Below are positions 34,613 through 43,840 of a DNA stretch of 64,000 bases, one piece after another (position 1 is the stretch's first letter; each line of letters begins with the position of its first letter). The position numbers and the translations under genes are program-made. This stretch comes from Clostridia bacterium. GTDB lineage: Bacteria; Bacillota; Clostridia; Christensenellales; Aristaeellaceae. A model generated the notes under the pieces. That model did no database searches. It saw nothing but the letters and a program-made list of their open reading frames with translations, and was not told where the DNA came from. The stretch spans positions 32,033-96,032 of the forward strand of contig JAFROK010000005.1 of NCBI GenBank assembly GCA_017429695.1. The letters are read 5' to 3'.

Positions 34613-35566
34613 TCAGAGCTTCTCTGCTTCCGGGCAGGCGGTTTCTTCCGATTCCGGCTCTTCTTCCGGCACAGCGTCTGCATCGTCTGTGCCGGATTTC
34701 TTCATTTCGCCGTAGAAGTTCACGATGATCGACGTGATCAACGCAACCACGATGATCCCGTATATACCCAGGACGACGGACAGGATCCGGCCGATGGTTG
34801 ACACAGCGGTCATATCGCCGAAACCGATCGTGGTGACAACGGCAAAGCAGTACCACAGGGCGTTGGTGTAGCGTCCGTCAAAAGCCGCCCCGTCTGTATA
34901 CAGCAGCACAAAGGAAAAGGACGCGATCAGGAGCAGCAGGCCGAAAATGATCTCTGCGGCATAGGTTTGCTGCACGATATCCCGCAGCAGGTCCAGCCGC
35001 AGCCGCGCAAAGGTGACCGACATAATACGGAGCAGGCTCAGGCATGCGATGAACAGCATCACTGCGACAACAAAAATTACCTGTGATGTTTCATCGACCC
35101 ATATATCCCACATGGAGAACAGAACCAGCAGGATAAAAGCGGCGTTCAGCAGGATGTTGATCCACTTGCGGTTCCGCAGGATGGAAAGCACCCGGTTTGG
35201 GATCAGCGAAATCATGAAAACAGCGCCTGCGATTACCATGACCAGTAAAGACGGCTGGAAAAACAGCCCGATCGCGCAGGCCAGGAACAGCGCTGAAAAG
35301 ATTAAGTCCAGTTTTCTCCGCTCCGGAATCTGGTTCCTGTACCGCCGGGCCTTTGCCCGGAGAAAAGTGGTCAGGGAAAGCAGAATGAATTCCGCCATCA
35401 CCAGGAACGCCAGCAACTCAAATGTGTTTTCCACCCCTTCAAGGCCCTGGACGGCGGCAAGCCCCAGGGGAATCATCAGCAGGGAAAAAAACATCTCCAC
35501 GATGGTTGCAATGCTGAAGCTTCTGGTCTTTTTCTTTTTTTTCTTCTTTTCAACAGTCGTTTTCAT
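34613..35566 (-). CDS. Voltage-gated-like potassium channel (ion transport family)
   Basis: 317 residues. Several transmembrane segments lead to a pore with the K+ selectivity filter TTIGFGD within ALWYCFAVVTTIGFGDMTAV, then a final helix YGIIVVALITSIIVNFYGEM and an acidic cytoplasmic tail. The N-terminus is lysine-rich, coded by a tract with eight consecutive A residues at 35535-35542 that could slip. It is convergent with glgB, with a 5 bp gap, and 42 bp downstream of the next minus-strand membrane gene. Confidence 0.85.
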   Translation of the reverse strand: MKTTVEKKKKKKKTRSFSIATIVEMFFSLLMIPLGLAAVQGLEGVENTFELLAFLVMAEFILLSLTTFLRAKARRYRNQIPERRKLDLIFSALFLACAIGLFFQPSLLVMVIAGAVFMISLIPNRVLSILRNRKWINILLNAAFILLVLFSMWDIWVDETSQVIFVVAVMLFIACLSLLRIMSVTFARLRLDLLRDIVQQTYAAEIIFGLLLLIASFSFVLLYTDGAAFDGRYTNALWYCFAVVTTIGFGDMTAVSTIGRILSVVLGIYGIIVVALITSIIVNFYGEMKKSGTDDADAVPEEEPESEETACPEAEKL

Positions 35567-35608
35567 TGACCGGCCCTCACTTTGTTCATGATGGATGACT
35601 ACTCAGAA

Positions 35609-36802
35609 TCATTGTCCTGACATCAGGTCAAAGACAGTTGTCAGCACTTCGGTCAACGTCGCTCCGTCCAGCTTCTTGATCGGTGCGATAGAAACCAGCT
35701 GGTAAATACCCTGTATGCCGATGAGGGCGATCAGCAGGATGCCGGCCACGGGAATCAGTACGCCCACGATCTTGCTCTTCGGGATCTTTGTATAGTTGAA
35801 CAGCAGCACGATCGGTGCGAAGAAGACCAGACATGAGGCCTTTCCGAAACCGATGGACATTGCGATCGTATTTTTAAACGCTTTTTCAGATTCAAAGATT
35901 GCGTCCAGTGCTTCCGCTGATCCGGCCTGTCCGGCCAGCAGGAAGATCGCGAGGACCACATCAATCAGGCCGGCAATCAACAGGACAATCGCGGCATATA
36001 CGGAGAAATGCCAGGCGTTCCGGTTGGTTTTCAGGAATTCCTCGTATTCTTCATGGGTCTTGCCGTGACGGCAATAACGCAGTTCACGCGTCTTGATATG
36101 AATCGCCAGGAATACGAAGACCAGGAACGTCATCGGCGGCTTTACCGTCAGCAGCGGAAATGCCCAGGAAGGAATCTGGAAACTGCCGGCAGCGGATTTG
36201 CCCTTGAGGATGATGCTGACGATTTCATAAGCGATCGGAAGGAGGGTAAAGGCACGGAAGATATAGATCTTCTTCCCGGTAAAGACCTTCTTCGGCCGGG
36301 CGTTCATGAAATACATCACCAGCGTGCACAGGAACAGGTCGACAAAAATGTTGAAGGCGAAAAAGCCTCTCGGATTGACGCCGTAGAAGGTCGTCATCAC
36401 CAGGGAATTCGCTTCTTTCGGATCCTCCAGGAGCAGCCCCACGGTGCCGACAACATACCGGTTGAAGAAGATCATGAACCCCACGTAGATCGCGGCCATG
36501 GCGCCGCCGTTTCTGAGCAGCTGCTTTTTAAAACCGTCGGTATTGTTCAGGATCCGCGCGAAGTTTGCCATCAGCAGAAACGGCAGGGACATTTCGGCAA
36601 TGTAACTGATAATCTCGCTGATTGACGAAAACCGCGACGTATCAGCCGGACTCACTTTCATGGCGATTTTCATCAGCGACATGACCACGGTGATCACGAT
36701 ACATGTCCAGCCCAGAATCTGGAAGGCCTGGAAGGACAGCGGCCCGCTGTACTTAATGTCGTTGTGCGCTCCCTGTTCATGGAGTTTGATACGCTTTGCC
36801 AT
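35609..36802 (-). CDS. Polytopic membrane protein of unknown function
   Basis: 397 residues with about eight to nine hydrophobic segments spread along the chain, a short basic N-terminus, and a cytosolic-looking loop with ELRYCRHGKTHEEYEEFLKTN. I do not recognise the family. It lies upstream of the potassium channel gene on the same strand, so an operon is likely. GGAGG precedes the ATG and TATAAT lies about 85 bp upstream. Confidence 0.65.
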   Translation of the reverse strand: MAKRIKLHEQGAHNDIKYSGPLSFQAFQILGWTCIVITVVMSLMKIAMKVSPADTSRFSSISEIISYIAEMSLPFLLMANFARILNNTDGFKKQLLRNGGAMAAIYVGFMIFFNRYVVGTVGLLLEDPKEANSLVMTTFYGVNPRGFFAFNIFVDLFLCTLVMYFMNARPKKVFTGKKIYIFRAFTLLPIAYEIVSIILKGKSAAGSFQIPSWAFPLLTVKPPMTFLVFVFLAIHIKTRELRYCRHGKTHEEYEEFLKTNRNAWHFSVYAAIVLLIAGLIDVVLAIFLLAGQAGSAEALDAIFESEKAFKNTIAMSIGFGKASCLVFFAPIVLLFNYTKIPKSKIVGVLIPVAGILLIALIGIQGIYQLVSIAPIKKLDGATLTEVLTTVFDLMSGQ

Positions 36803-36884
36803 AAATGTTTGCCTCCTTCGATCACCTGTTTGCTTTCCTGCTGCGCAGGATATTCCATATAGGTGATCTTTTCATAATAAAATG

Positions 36885-36890
36885 ATTATA
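36885..36890 (-). promoter_or_regulatory. -10 box of the polytopic membrane protein gene
   Basis: TATAAT on the minus strand; the -35 region (TGACG at normal distance) is only partly conserved. Confidence 0.45.
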
Positions 36891-36957
36891 CAACAAAACA
36901 CGCAAACCGTCATTCCCCCTGATTTTCCGATGCGGATCAGGTTCGTTTCGGGGTGTT

Positions 36958-37752
36958 TTATTTCATATGGACATCCACCTGCTGGTAGGGAGAGGATATT
37001 CCTGCTTCATCCAGGGCGCGCCGGCAGTTTTCCAGCAGGCGGAAGTTCACGGGCCAGTAATTTCCCGTGGTCACCCAGACACGGACTGAAAACTCCAGCC
37101 CGTTGTCGGCACATTTGGTCAGGTTTACCGTCGGCGCCGGATCTGCCAGCAGGTCCTTTTCCCCGGCAACCACCTTCCGGAGGATATCGTACACCTCGTC
37201 CATGCTGCATTCGTAACCGGCGGTGAAGACCAGGTCCAGCCGCCGGGTTCCCTCCCGGGTATAGTTGACGATGGCCGTGTTGGTCAGGGTTCCGTTGGGC
37301 AGGTTGATCTGCCGGTTGTCAACGGTTGTCAATTCCGTATAGAAGGTGCCGATGTTTTTAACGGTTCCCTCGTTATCCCCGATTTTGACGTATTCACCAG
37401 CACGGATCGGCTTGAAGAGCAGCAGGATGAATCCGCCGACCAGGTTGCCCAGCGCGCCCTGCAGGGCCAGGCTGACCGCGACGCCCGCAGAGCCGACCAG
37501 CGTAATGATTGAGGTCATGGGGACGCCCATGGTATTCACGGCGGTCAGGATCACGATGAGATACAGGAGAATCCGGATCAGGTTTTTGACGAAGCCCCGC
37601 AGCGTGGGCTCCATTTTCATTTTATGTTCGTTGCGTTCAATGACCTTGACGATCCAGTGAACCAGGAAGAAACCGACGACAATAATAATGAGGCCGCGCA
37701 GGAGATCCACCCCCGCGGTGGTGAAAAAGTTTTTGACCGACTCCCAGTTCAT
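36958..37752 (-). CDS. mscS: Small-conductance mechanosensitive channel (MscS family)
   Basis: 264 residues; homoheptameric channel that releases solutes on hypo-osmotic shock. Two to three N-terminal helices precede the pore helix VGSAGVAVSLALQGALGNLVGG with the Gly/Ala packing typical of MscS TM3. The beta domain follows with FKPIRAGEYVKIGDNEGTV and NLPNGTLTNTAIVNYT. The start at 37752 precedes MNWESVKNF and follows GGGGAGG. Its promoter carries the GTTAC dyad shared with the divergent ligase operon. Confidence 0.88.
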   Translation of the reverse strand: MNWESVKNFFTTAGVDLLRGLIIIVVGFFLVHWIVKVIERNEHKMKMEPTLRGFVKNLIRILLYLIVILTAVNTMGVPMTSIITLVGSAGVAVSLALQGALGNLVGGFILLLFKPIRAGEYVKIGDNEGTVKNIGTFYTELTTVDNRQINLPNGTLTNTAIVNYTREGTRRLDLVFTAGYECSMDEVYDILRKVVAGEKDLLADPAPTVNLTKCADNGLEFSVRVWVTTGNYWPVNFRLLENCRRALDEAGISSPYQQVDVHMK

Positions 37753-37848
37753 TTTATACCTCCCCGTTATTCTGAGACAACTGTTTGGATATGTCAATTC
37801 CTGCGGCTCCGGCCGCCCGTTAATCTCGACTTTCAATATTCTGACAGC

Positions 37849-37881
37849 ATTATAGCATATAAAACGTTGCAAAAGCGTAAC
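37849..37881 (-). promoter_or_regulatory. mscS promoter with GTTAC dyad
   Basis: Minus strand: GTTACGCTTTTGCAAC (37866-37881), an 11-bp gap, TATAAT (37849-37854). The dyad covers the -35 position; no consensus -35 box is present. Confidence 0.7.
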
Positions 37882-37914
37882 AAAAGCAAAAATTTATGAT
37901 TATTTTGCCTCGAT

Positions 37915-37947
37915 GTCACGCTTTTGTAACGCTTTGTGTGTTACATT
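37915..37947 (+). promoter_or_regulatory. Ligase-operon promoter with GTTAC dyad
   Basis: GTCACGCTTTTGTAAC (37915-37930), an 11-bp gap, TACATT (37942-37947); a further GTTAC half (37940-37944) overlaps the -10 box. It is divergent from mscS, with 33 bp between the two dyads. The remaining leader to 38119 shows no ORF. Confidence 0.7.
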
Positions 37948-38119
37948 ATCATAGGAATTCTCAGAACAGATGTAACAGCGTTCTGTACTGAAGCACCGAA
38001 AGTCATGAAAACAACAAACAGAGATGCTGGGTTTTAACAAACGGGAAAGAGATCTTGAAGAACCTGCTGTAAAGATGCAGAATGAATCCGAATGAAGATT
38101 ACCAAGGAGACGTCAGCGG

Positions 38120-40120
38120 ATGAATAAGAATGTTAACAACAGTCTGTTTTCTTCGCGGCTGTGCAGTGATTATCCGGGCCGCCTTGCCATTGTCGGCAAC
38201 GGGAACAGCTGCACCTATGAGGATATGCGGAAGGGTATCATGGGCCTTTCCGGAAAACTCCGGGAAATGGGCGTCGGGAAAGGTTCCCGGGTAGCACTGT
38301 GGAGTTACAATTCGGCCAACTGGCTGATTGCGTTTTTTGCTGTCGTCCGGGCGGGCGGAACCGCCGTACTGGTGAATTATAGCATGAATTCCGCAGATGC
38401 CGCCGAACTGTTGATGATGACGGAAACCGGCTTCCTGCTCTGCGGCGATAACAGCGAAACGAAAAAGAATCCCGATGCCATGCGGGAGCTGGCTTCCCGT
38501 GCCGGTATTCCGGAAGGGCATTGCATGGATATCCGTCCGGATGTGCTGGACCTGGGCCATTCGTTCCGGGAAGCTGTTGAAACACCGGATATGCGGAACG
38601 AATCTGAAGCCGATGAAACAGCCATGATTATCTTCACATCCGGGACGACATCCCGCCCCAAGGCAGTGCAGATCTCCCAGCGCGCGCTGACCTTTGACGC
38701 CGACGCGTTCAACGGGAACATCGCAGAGTATGCAGGCCGGAGTGTATGCGTGGCGGTTCCCCTGTTCCATATTTTGGGACTGCTCATGAGTTATGCCTAT
38801 CTCTGCCGGGGGGCAACGGTATGCCTGCCCCTCAGTTACAAACCCGATATACTGCTCCGGGAAATCGACGCCTACCGGATTTCCGATATGGCGGCGGTCG
38901 GTGCGGTTTACCTGGGCCTGGCGGAAGCGGAAGGCTTTGAGGAAAATGTGGTGCCCAATCTGCACCTGTGCATGATTGCGGGAGGCATGTCCACCCCGGT
39001 GCAGATGATGCGGCTGGAACTGCAGTATGCCAATGCGACCTTCATCAATATGTACGGCCAGAGTGAGGCTGCGCCCCTTACGATGGTACGCCCCACCGAT
39101 CTGGTGGAGCAGCGGGCCCAGACGGTGGGACAGGCGATCGAAGGCATTGATATCCGGATTTCAGACGGCAAAGGCGGTTTTCTGCCCCAGGGAGAAATCG
39201 GTGAAGTAGTGGCCCGCGGCGAAAACCTGATGAACGGCTATGATAAGCTGCCGAAAGAAAAACAGCCCATTGATGAGGAAGGCTGGCTCCATACCGGCGA
39301 TCTGGGCTATCTGGATGAGAACGGCTACCTGCATCTGTCCGGGCGCATCAAAGATGTGATTATCCGGGGCGGTGAAAACATTTCGCCATCCGAGATTGAA
39401 AACGCGCTGAACCGGATGGACAATATCCGGGAAGCGAAAGTCATGGGCGCACCTCACCCGATTTACGGGGAAAGCGTGGAAGCCTGCATCACCATGACAG
39501 ACGGCGGAGCGGGTTTCGACCAGGAAAAGATCAAAAACGCCCTGCGTACCGCGGTTGCCCGGTTTAAAGTGCCTTCCCATATTTTCCTGTACGACAGCTT
39601 CCCCCTGAATGTAAACGGAAAGCTGGACCAGCGGGCTCTCCACGCGGACATGCTGACCCGGCTGAAGCGCCTGGCCGTGGACGAGGAACTGGCGGGCGGC
39701 GTGACGGTGTTCGACCTGGTTGTGAAGAACAGCGGCTACGCGATTGTGCCGGTAACCAGCCTGGTCAGCGAACTGGCGGCAAGCATCGGGTTCAGCCGGC
39801 GCCGGGCGATGGCCATCCGACTTGCGGTGGAGGAAATGCTCACCGAGCGGATCATGGACGCTTATTCTGCAGCCGGCAACATCCGGGTCAGGATTACCCT
39901 GATGCCTGAATGGCTGCGGGTTTCCTTCAGCGATAACGGTACGGAATATTTTATCGACAAGCGGCTGGATACCTCCATGAGCGCGAAAATGATCCTCAAA
40001 GCCGTCAGTGACTTCCATACCGATTATCCCGATGGAAAACCGGTTTACTGTATGGACTTCCTGTATGAGCAGGATATCAATATCCAGGAATTCCTGATGA
40101 AAAGTAAAGGAGAAGAATGA
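38120..40120 (+). CDS. Adenylate-forming ligase fused to a degenerate RsbW-like ATPase domain
   Basis: 666 residues. Residues 1-515 form an ANL acyl-CoA/acyl-ACP ligase: IIFTSGTTSRPKAVQ, MYGQSEAAP, WLHTGDLGYLDENGYLHLSG, KDVIIRGGENISPSEIE and the C-terminal lysine in NVNGKLDQR. Residues about 530-660 resemble a GHKL/anti-sigma-kinase domain (AIRLAVEEMLTERIMDAY, then VSFSDNGTEY). In that domain the N-box Asn is Glu and the second Gly of DxGxG is missing, so kinase activity may be lost. AAGGAG precedes the start. The next gene, a condensation-fold enzyme, follows after 3 bp. Confidence 0.82.
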   Translation: MNKNVNNSLFSSRLCSDYPGRLAIVGNGNSCTYEDMRKGIMGLSGKLREMGVGKGSRVALWSYNSANWLIAFFAVVRAGGTAVLVNYSMNSADAAELLMMTETGFLLCGDNSETKKNPDAMRELASRAGIPEGHCMDIRPDVLDLGHSFREAVETPDMRNESEADETAMIIFTSGTTSRPKAVQISQRALTFDADAFNGNIAEYAGRSVCVAVPLFHILGLLMSYAYLCRGATVCLPLSYKPDILLREIDAYRISDMAAVGAVYLGLAEAEGFEENVVPNLHLCMIAGGMSTPVQMMRLELQYANATFINMYGQSEAAPLTMVRPTDLVEQRAQTVGQAIEGIDIRISDGKGGFLPQGEIGEVVARGENLMNGYDKLPKEKQPIDEEGWLHTGDLGYLDENGYLHLSGRIKDVIIRGGENISPSEIENALNRMDNIREAKVMGAPHPIYGESVEACITMTDGGAGFDQEKIKNALRTAVARFKVPSHIFLYDSFPLNVNGKLDQRALHADMLTRLKRLAVDEELAGGVTVFDLVVKNSGYAIVPVTSLVSELAASIGFSRRRAMAIRLAVEEMLTERIMDAYSAAGNIRVRITLMPEWLRVSFSDNGTEYFIDKRLDTSMSAKMILKAVSDFHTDYPDGKPVYCMDFLYEQDINIQEFLMKSKGEE

Positions 40121-40123
40121 TCA

Positions 40124-41434
40124 ATGAGTAACCAACGTCCGGATTTCAGAAAAAAGGAACTGGCCCTTTCCGCCAGCCCTTATGTTTACCTGCCGACTGA
40201 TCCGCCTGTCTACACAGTGGAAGTCAGCCACCGGGAGGAAATCGACGGTGAACTGCTCCAGCGTGCCCTGGACAGAACGCTTCAGCGGATGCCCTACCTG
40301 ACGGACACTTTCAAGGTGGAACATGGGGCTGTGTATTACGCGGAGAACCCGCTGCCCATGAGGGCTGCCCATACCGACAAAATCCGCCGGGTGGGCGGGG
40401 CGGAAACCAACTGGCATATGCTGGACCTGACCTGGGACGGAAACAAAACCTGGTTTTCCATGTTCCACGGGTTCTGCGACGGACAGGGGATCAACGCTTT
40501 CCTGGAATCCGTGCTGTATCACTATTACTGCATGAAAGATGGCGTGGAGTACGATCCGGCCGGTATTCGCACGGATAAAACCCGGATGACAGACGGGGAA
40601 ACGTTTGAGCCCTGTTCAAAACCCTATGAGATATCACCGGATTTTAAGATGCCGGAGAAAAAGGAACAGCCGAAACCCTATCACATCCCGGAAATCATTG
40701 CCAATCCTTCCGGTGATATCCGGGAATACGGCTTCCGTCTCCCGTCCGGTGCATTTATGGCCTTTGTAAAGGAAAACGGAACGTCTCCGGCAGTCATGTT
40801 TTCCATGCTGCTGGGTGAGGCAATCCTGCGGCTTCATCCGGACGCAGATGCTCCGGTCATGTCCAATATTCCCGTGTCCGTCCGGCGGATGCTGGGCTGT
40901 GAGGAAACGTTCAAGAACTGCTCAAACAGAGCGGTGCTGCCCGTCAGCGGAACGCCCATGGACGCCCTGCCTTTCGCCCAGCGCGCCGCGCAGCTCCGGA
41001 ACCTGCTGAAAATGCAGATGAATACCGACCTGTACCGTTTCCAGTATAATTATATCGGCGGCATGTACCGCAAACGGATGGCAGAAGCGACGGACTATCT
41101 GGAAGAAATCAAAAAACCCTCCGGGTTTTTGACGATATCCCATGACACATTCTATACGGATTATATCGGTTCCCTGCACAAAACGGGCTATTCGGAACGG
41201 ATCACGGATGTGCGGTTCCTGTGCCATCCGGCCATGGGGAACACCATCCACATGAATATCATTGAGCATAACGGGCAGTTCCGCGTTACCTGCCAGGCCT
41301 GCAGCGACATTTCCACGCTTATTGACGCGATGGAGCAGGCAATCAGGGATCACGGGGTTCCCTTTGAACGTATTCCCGAACAGTGCTTCCCCCTGGTGCG
41401 GACCAATTGGCGGGACGGCATGAAGTTTGACTGA
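40124..41434 (+). CDS. Condensation/alcohol acyltransferase-fold protein
   Basis: 436 residues of the chloramphenicol-acetyltransferase-like superfamily (NRPS condensation, PapA and alcohol acetyltransferases). The active-site HxxxDG is His115-Gly-Phe-Cys-Asp119-Gly in WFSMFHGFCDGQGINAFLE. The early segment REEIDGELLQRALDRTLQRMPYL is the typical start of the fold. A later NIPVSVRRMLGC segment matches the bridging region. It is translationally close to the ligase (3 bp), which suggests that the ligase activates an acyl group that this enzyme transfers. No carrier protein is seen. A terminator follows. Confidence 0.75.
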   Translation: MSNQRPDFRKKELALSASPYVYLPTDPPVYTVEVSHREEIDGELLQRALDRTLQRMPYLTDTFKVEHGAVYYAENPLPMRAAHTDKIRRVGGAETNWHMLDLTWDGNKTWFSMFHGFCDGQGINAFLESVLYHYYCMKDGVEYDPAGIRTDKTRMTDGETFEPCSKPYEISPDFKMPEKKEQPKPYHIPEIIANPSGDIREYGFRLPSGAFMAFVKENGTSPAVMFSMLLGEAILRLHPDADAPVMSNIPVSVRRMLGCEETFKNCSNRAVLPVSGTPMDALPFAQRAAQLRNLLKMQMNTDLYRFQYNYIGGMYRKRMAEATDYLEEIKKPSGFLTISHDTFYTDYIGSLHKTGYSERITDVRFLCHPAMGNTIHMNIIEHNGQFRVTCQACSDISTLIDAMEQAIRDHGVPFERIPEQCFPLVRTNWRDGMKFD

Positions 41435-41456
41435 CAGAAGGGGTCGTTCAGCGATA

Positions 41457-41503
41457 CCCCCTTTCGCCGATTCCGAACGGGCGGCGGAAGGGGGATTGTT
41501 TTG
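41457..41503 (+). terminator. Terminator after the ligase-acyltransferase pair
   Basis: Thirteen-base-pair stem CCCCCTTTCGCCG/CGGCGGAAGGGGG (41457-41469, 41482-41494), then ATTGTTTTGTT. An upstream hairpin AAGGGGT/ACCCCCTT (41438-41463) shares the left arm and could compete with it. Confidence 0.85.
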
Positions 41504-41525
41504 TTGCTCCGGATGGCTGCTGATA

Positions 41526-41554
41526 TTGCATGCTGCTGTTTCATGTTGTAAAAT
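41526..41554 (+). promoter_or_regulatory. Promoter of the two-component system
   Basis: TTGCAT (41526-41531), 17-bp spacer, TAAAAT (41549-41554). Confidence 0.65.
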
Positions 41555-41633
41555 AACTAAGCAGTGCGGTTGATGTAACCGATTTTATTTCTTTCGGCGC
41601 GTTATGTGCCGGCCGGATCACGGGAGGCCAAGC

Positions 41634-42947
41634 ATGTTCAGTCCAGTATATATCACTTTGCAGGAAGCGATTGAAGCATCTCCGATATCATATCTGGCCA
41701 ACCGGGCGCTGCTGCCGAATCTCCTTCAGATCCTGCTGCTGTTCCTGACTGTGCTGTTTGATCCGTATATCCTCAAAAAACAAAGAAAGATCATGTTCGC
41801 CATTATCGTGCTGGAGCTGAGCATGATCGGGCAGGATCTGGCTTCCGCCTATCTGAACACGCACGATCTCCCGGCCGTGCTGAGAACGATCCAGTCCATT
41901 TACGGCTACTCGGTGCGGCCTGTTGTGGTGCTGTTGTTTTTCTATATTATTGAATCGGATAAAAGCTATAAATTCTTCTGGGGACTGGCTGCGGTGAACG
42001 CCGCCGTCTTCCTGACAGCTTTTTTTTCACCGGTGGCTTTTTCATTCACGAAAGATAATTATTTTACCCGCGGCCCGCTGGGATACACCAGCCATATCGT
42101 CAGCGGCATCATGATCGCTTACCTGCTGTATCTCATCCTGCGGGAAGGCAGACGTTCGCGCAGCCCGATGACCCTGATCCCCATCCTGAGCGTGCTGTTC
42201 ATTATCAATGCGGTGGCTCTGGATTCCACAATCGACGCTACGAAAGACGGCCTGGGTTACCTGACCATTTCCATCGTAAGCTGCAGCCTGTTTTCCTATA
42301 TCTGGCTGCATCTGAAATTCGTCCGGGAGCATGAGGACGCGCTGAAGATGGAACAGCGGGTGCAGATCATGTTGACGCAGATCCGTCCCCATTTTCTCTA
42401 TAACTCCCTGACGGTAATCCAGGATCTGTGCCGGACCAACCCGGAACAGGCGGAAAACGCCACTATCCAGTTTGCCAAATACCTGCGCGGCAACATGGAC
42501 GCCCTGCAGACCAACGCGCCTATTCCTTTTGCCGAGGAACTGGAACATACCAGGGAATACCTGATGCTGGAACAGATGCGGTTTGAGGATAAGCTGACCG
42601 TGCGGTACGACATCGGGTGCGAAACCTTTTCGCTGCCGCCCCTTACGCTGGAGCCTATCGCTGAAAACGCTGTGCGCCATGGCGTGCGCGGCAACAGAGA
42701 TGGCAGGGGAGAAGTAACCATTGCCACAAGGGAATATCCTGACCGTTATGAAATTACCGTAACCGACACCGGTCCCGGCTTTAATCCGGAAAAACAGCTG
42801 AAGGATCAGGGACGCTCCCACATCGGCCTTCAGAATGTGCGGGAGCGGCTCACCCAAATGTGCGGCGGGGCGCTGGACATCGCATCCGCACCTGGAAAGG
42901 GAACCTGCGTCACCATCACGATTCCGAAGGGAGCGAACGCACCGTGA
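41634..42947 (+). CDS. LytS-like membrane sensor histidine kinase
   Basis: 437 residues. About seven transmembrane segments in residues 20-225 form the sensor. A short linker leads to the His_kinase/LytS module with the phospho-accepting His253 in QIRPHFLYNSLTVIQDL. The HATPase domain follows with PIAENAVRHGV (N box), TDTGPGFN and GRSHIGLQNVRERL. It signals to the response regulator whose GTG start overlaps its stop. The start at 41634 follows CGGGAGGCCAAGC. The ligand is unknown. Confidence 0.9.
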   Translation: MFSPVYITLQEAIEASPISYLANRALLPNLLQILLLFLTVLFDPYILKKQRKIMFAIIVLELSMIGQDLASAYLNTHDLPAVLRTIQSIYGYSVRPVVVLLFFYIIESDKSYKFFWGLAAVNAAVFLTAFFSPVAFSFTKDNYFTRGPLGYTSHIVSGIMIAYLLYLILREGRRSRSPMTLIPILSVLFIINAVALDSTIDATKDGLGYLTISIVSCSLFSYIWLHLKFVREHEDALKMEQRVQIMLTQIRPHFLYNSLTVIQDLCRTNPEQAENATIQFAKYLRGNMDALQTNAPIPFAEELEHTREYLMLEQMRFEDKLTVRYDIGCETFSLPPLTLEPIAENAVRHGVRGNRDGRGEVTIATREYPDRYEITVTDTGPGFNPEKQLKDQGRSHIGLQNVRERLTQMCGGALDIASAPGKGTCVTITIPKGANAP

Positions 42948-43723
42948 CGATTTTTGCCATAGACGATGAACCCAAAGCCCTGCGGGTGCTTTGCCGTGCC
43001 ATTGCAAAAGCCGCACCGGACGCCGATATCCGGGAGTTTGAACGGGCGGAGGACGTGATTGCGGCGGTGGAGGACGGAGAAACGCCGGATGTGCTGTTTT
43101 CCGATGCGGACATGCCATATATGAGCGGCGTGGAACTGGCCAGGAACCTGAAGCTTCGTTGCCCCGGACTGAACGTGATCTTTGCCACGGGCTATGACGA
43201 CTATATGCGTGACGCCCTGAACCTCCATGCCAGCGGGTATCTGAAAAAGCCCATTACGGCGGAGGACGTGCGTATTGAACTGGACAATCTGCGCCACCCT
43301 GTCAGGCCCTCCCCGCATCGGGTGCGTTTCCAGTGTTTCGGTAATTTTGAAGTGTATATCGACGGCCATCCGGTGAAATTCAGCCGGGAGAAAACGAAGG
43401 AATATCTGGCTTACCTGGTGGACCGGGAATCCCTGTGCACCGGCGCTGAGATTGCCGCGGCGCTCTGGGACGGGGACGTGAACGCCTCGTATCTCCGGAC
43501 GCTGCGGAAAGACCTGAATGATACTTTTGCCGCGGCGGGCTGCGGGGATGTTTTAATCAACGACTGGCAGCGGCGTGGCGTCCGCAGTGACCTGGTGGAC
43601 TGCGACTACTACGATTGGAAGCGGGGCAAGCCCTGGGCGATCAACGCCTACCGGGGAGAATACATGACCCAGTACAACTGGGCGGAACTGACCCATGGGG
43701 CACTGGAGGATTTCGGGAAATAA
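42944..43723 (+). CDS. Response regulator with SARP/BTAD-like winged-helix output
   Basis: 259 residues. The receiver domain (1-120) has acidic pocket Asp7/Asp8, phospho-acceptor Asp54 in DVLFSDADMPYMSG, the conserved Thr in FATGYDD and Lys in GYLKKPI. The output domain starts with VRFQCFGNFEVYIDGHPVKF, the beginning of SARP-type winged-helix activators, rather than the LytTR domain usual for LytS partners. The GTG start at 42944 overlaps the kinase stop (GTGA) and follows GAAGGGAG. It is a good candidate to act on the GTTAC dyad promoters. Confidence 0.82.
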   Translation: MTIFAIDDEPKALRVLCRAIAKAAPDADIREFERAEDVIAAVEDGETPDVLFSDADMPYMSGVELARNLKLRCPGLNVIFATGYDDYMRDALNLHASGYLKKPITAEDVRIELDNLRHPVRPSPHRVRFQCFGNFEVYIDGHPVKFSREKTKEYLAYLVDRESLCTGAEIAAALWDGDVNASYLRTLRKDLNDTFAAAGCGDVLINDWQRRGVRSDLVDCDYYDWKRGKPWAINAYRGEYMTQYNWAELTHGALEDFGK

Positions 43724-43840
43724 AAACAGGAATAGTTACTTCAAAAAAAGCAGAAACCGCTCCGAACATCAACAAATTTCGACAAAACTGAAAAGAAAAT
43801 GAACAAAAATCCGCATTTTTCTTATATTTTACAGTTTTTT

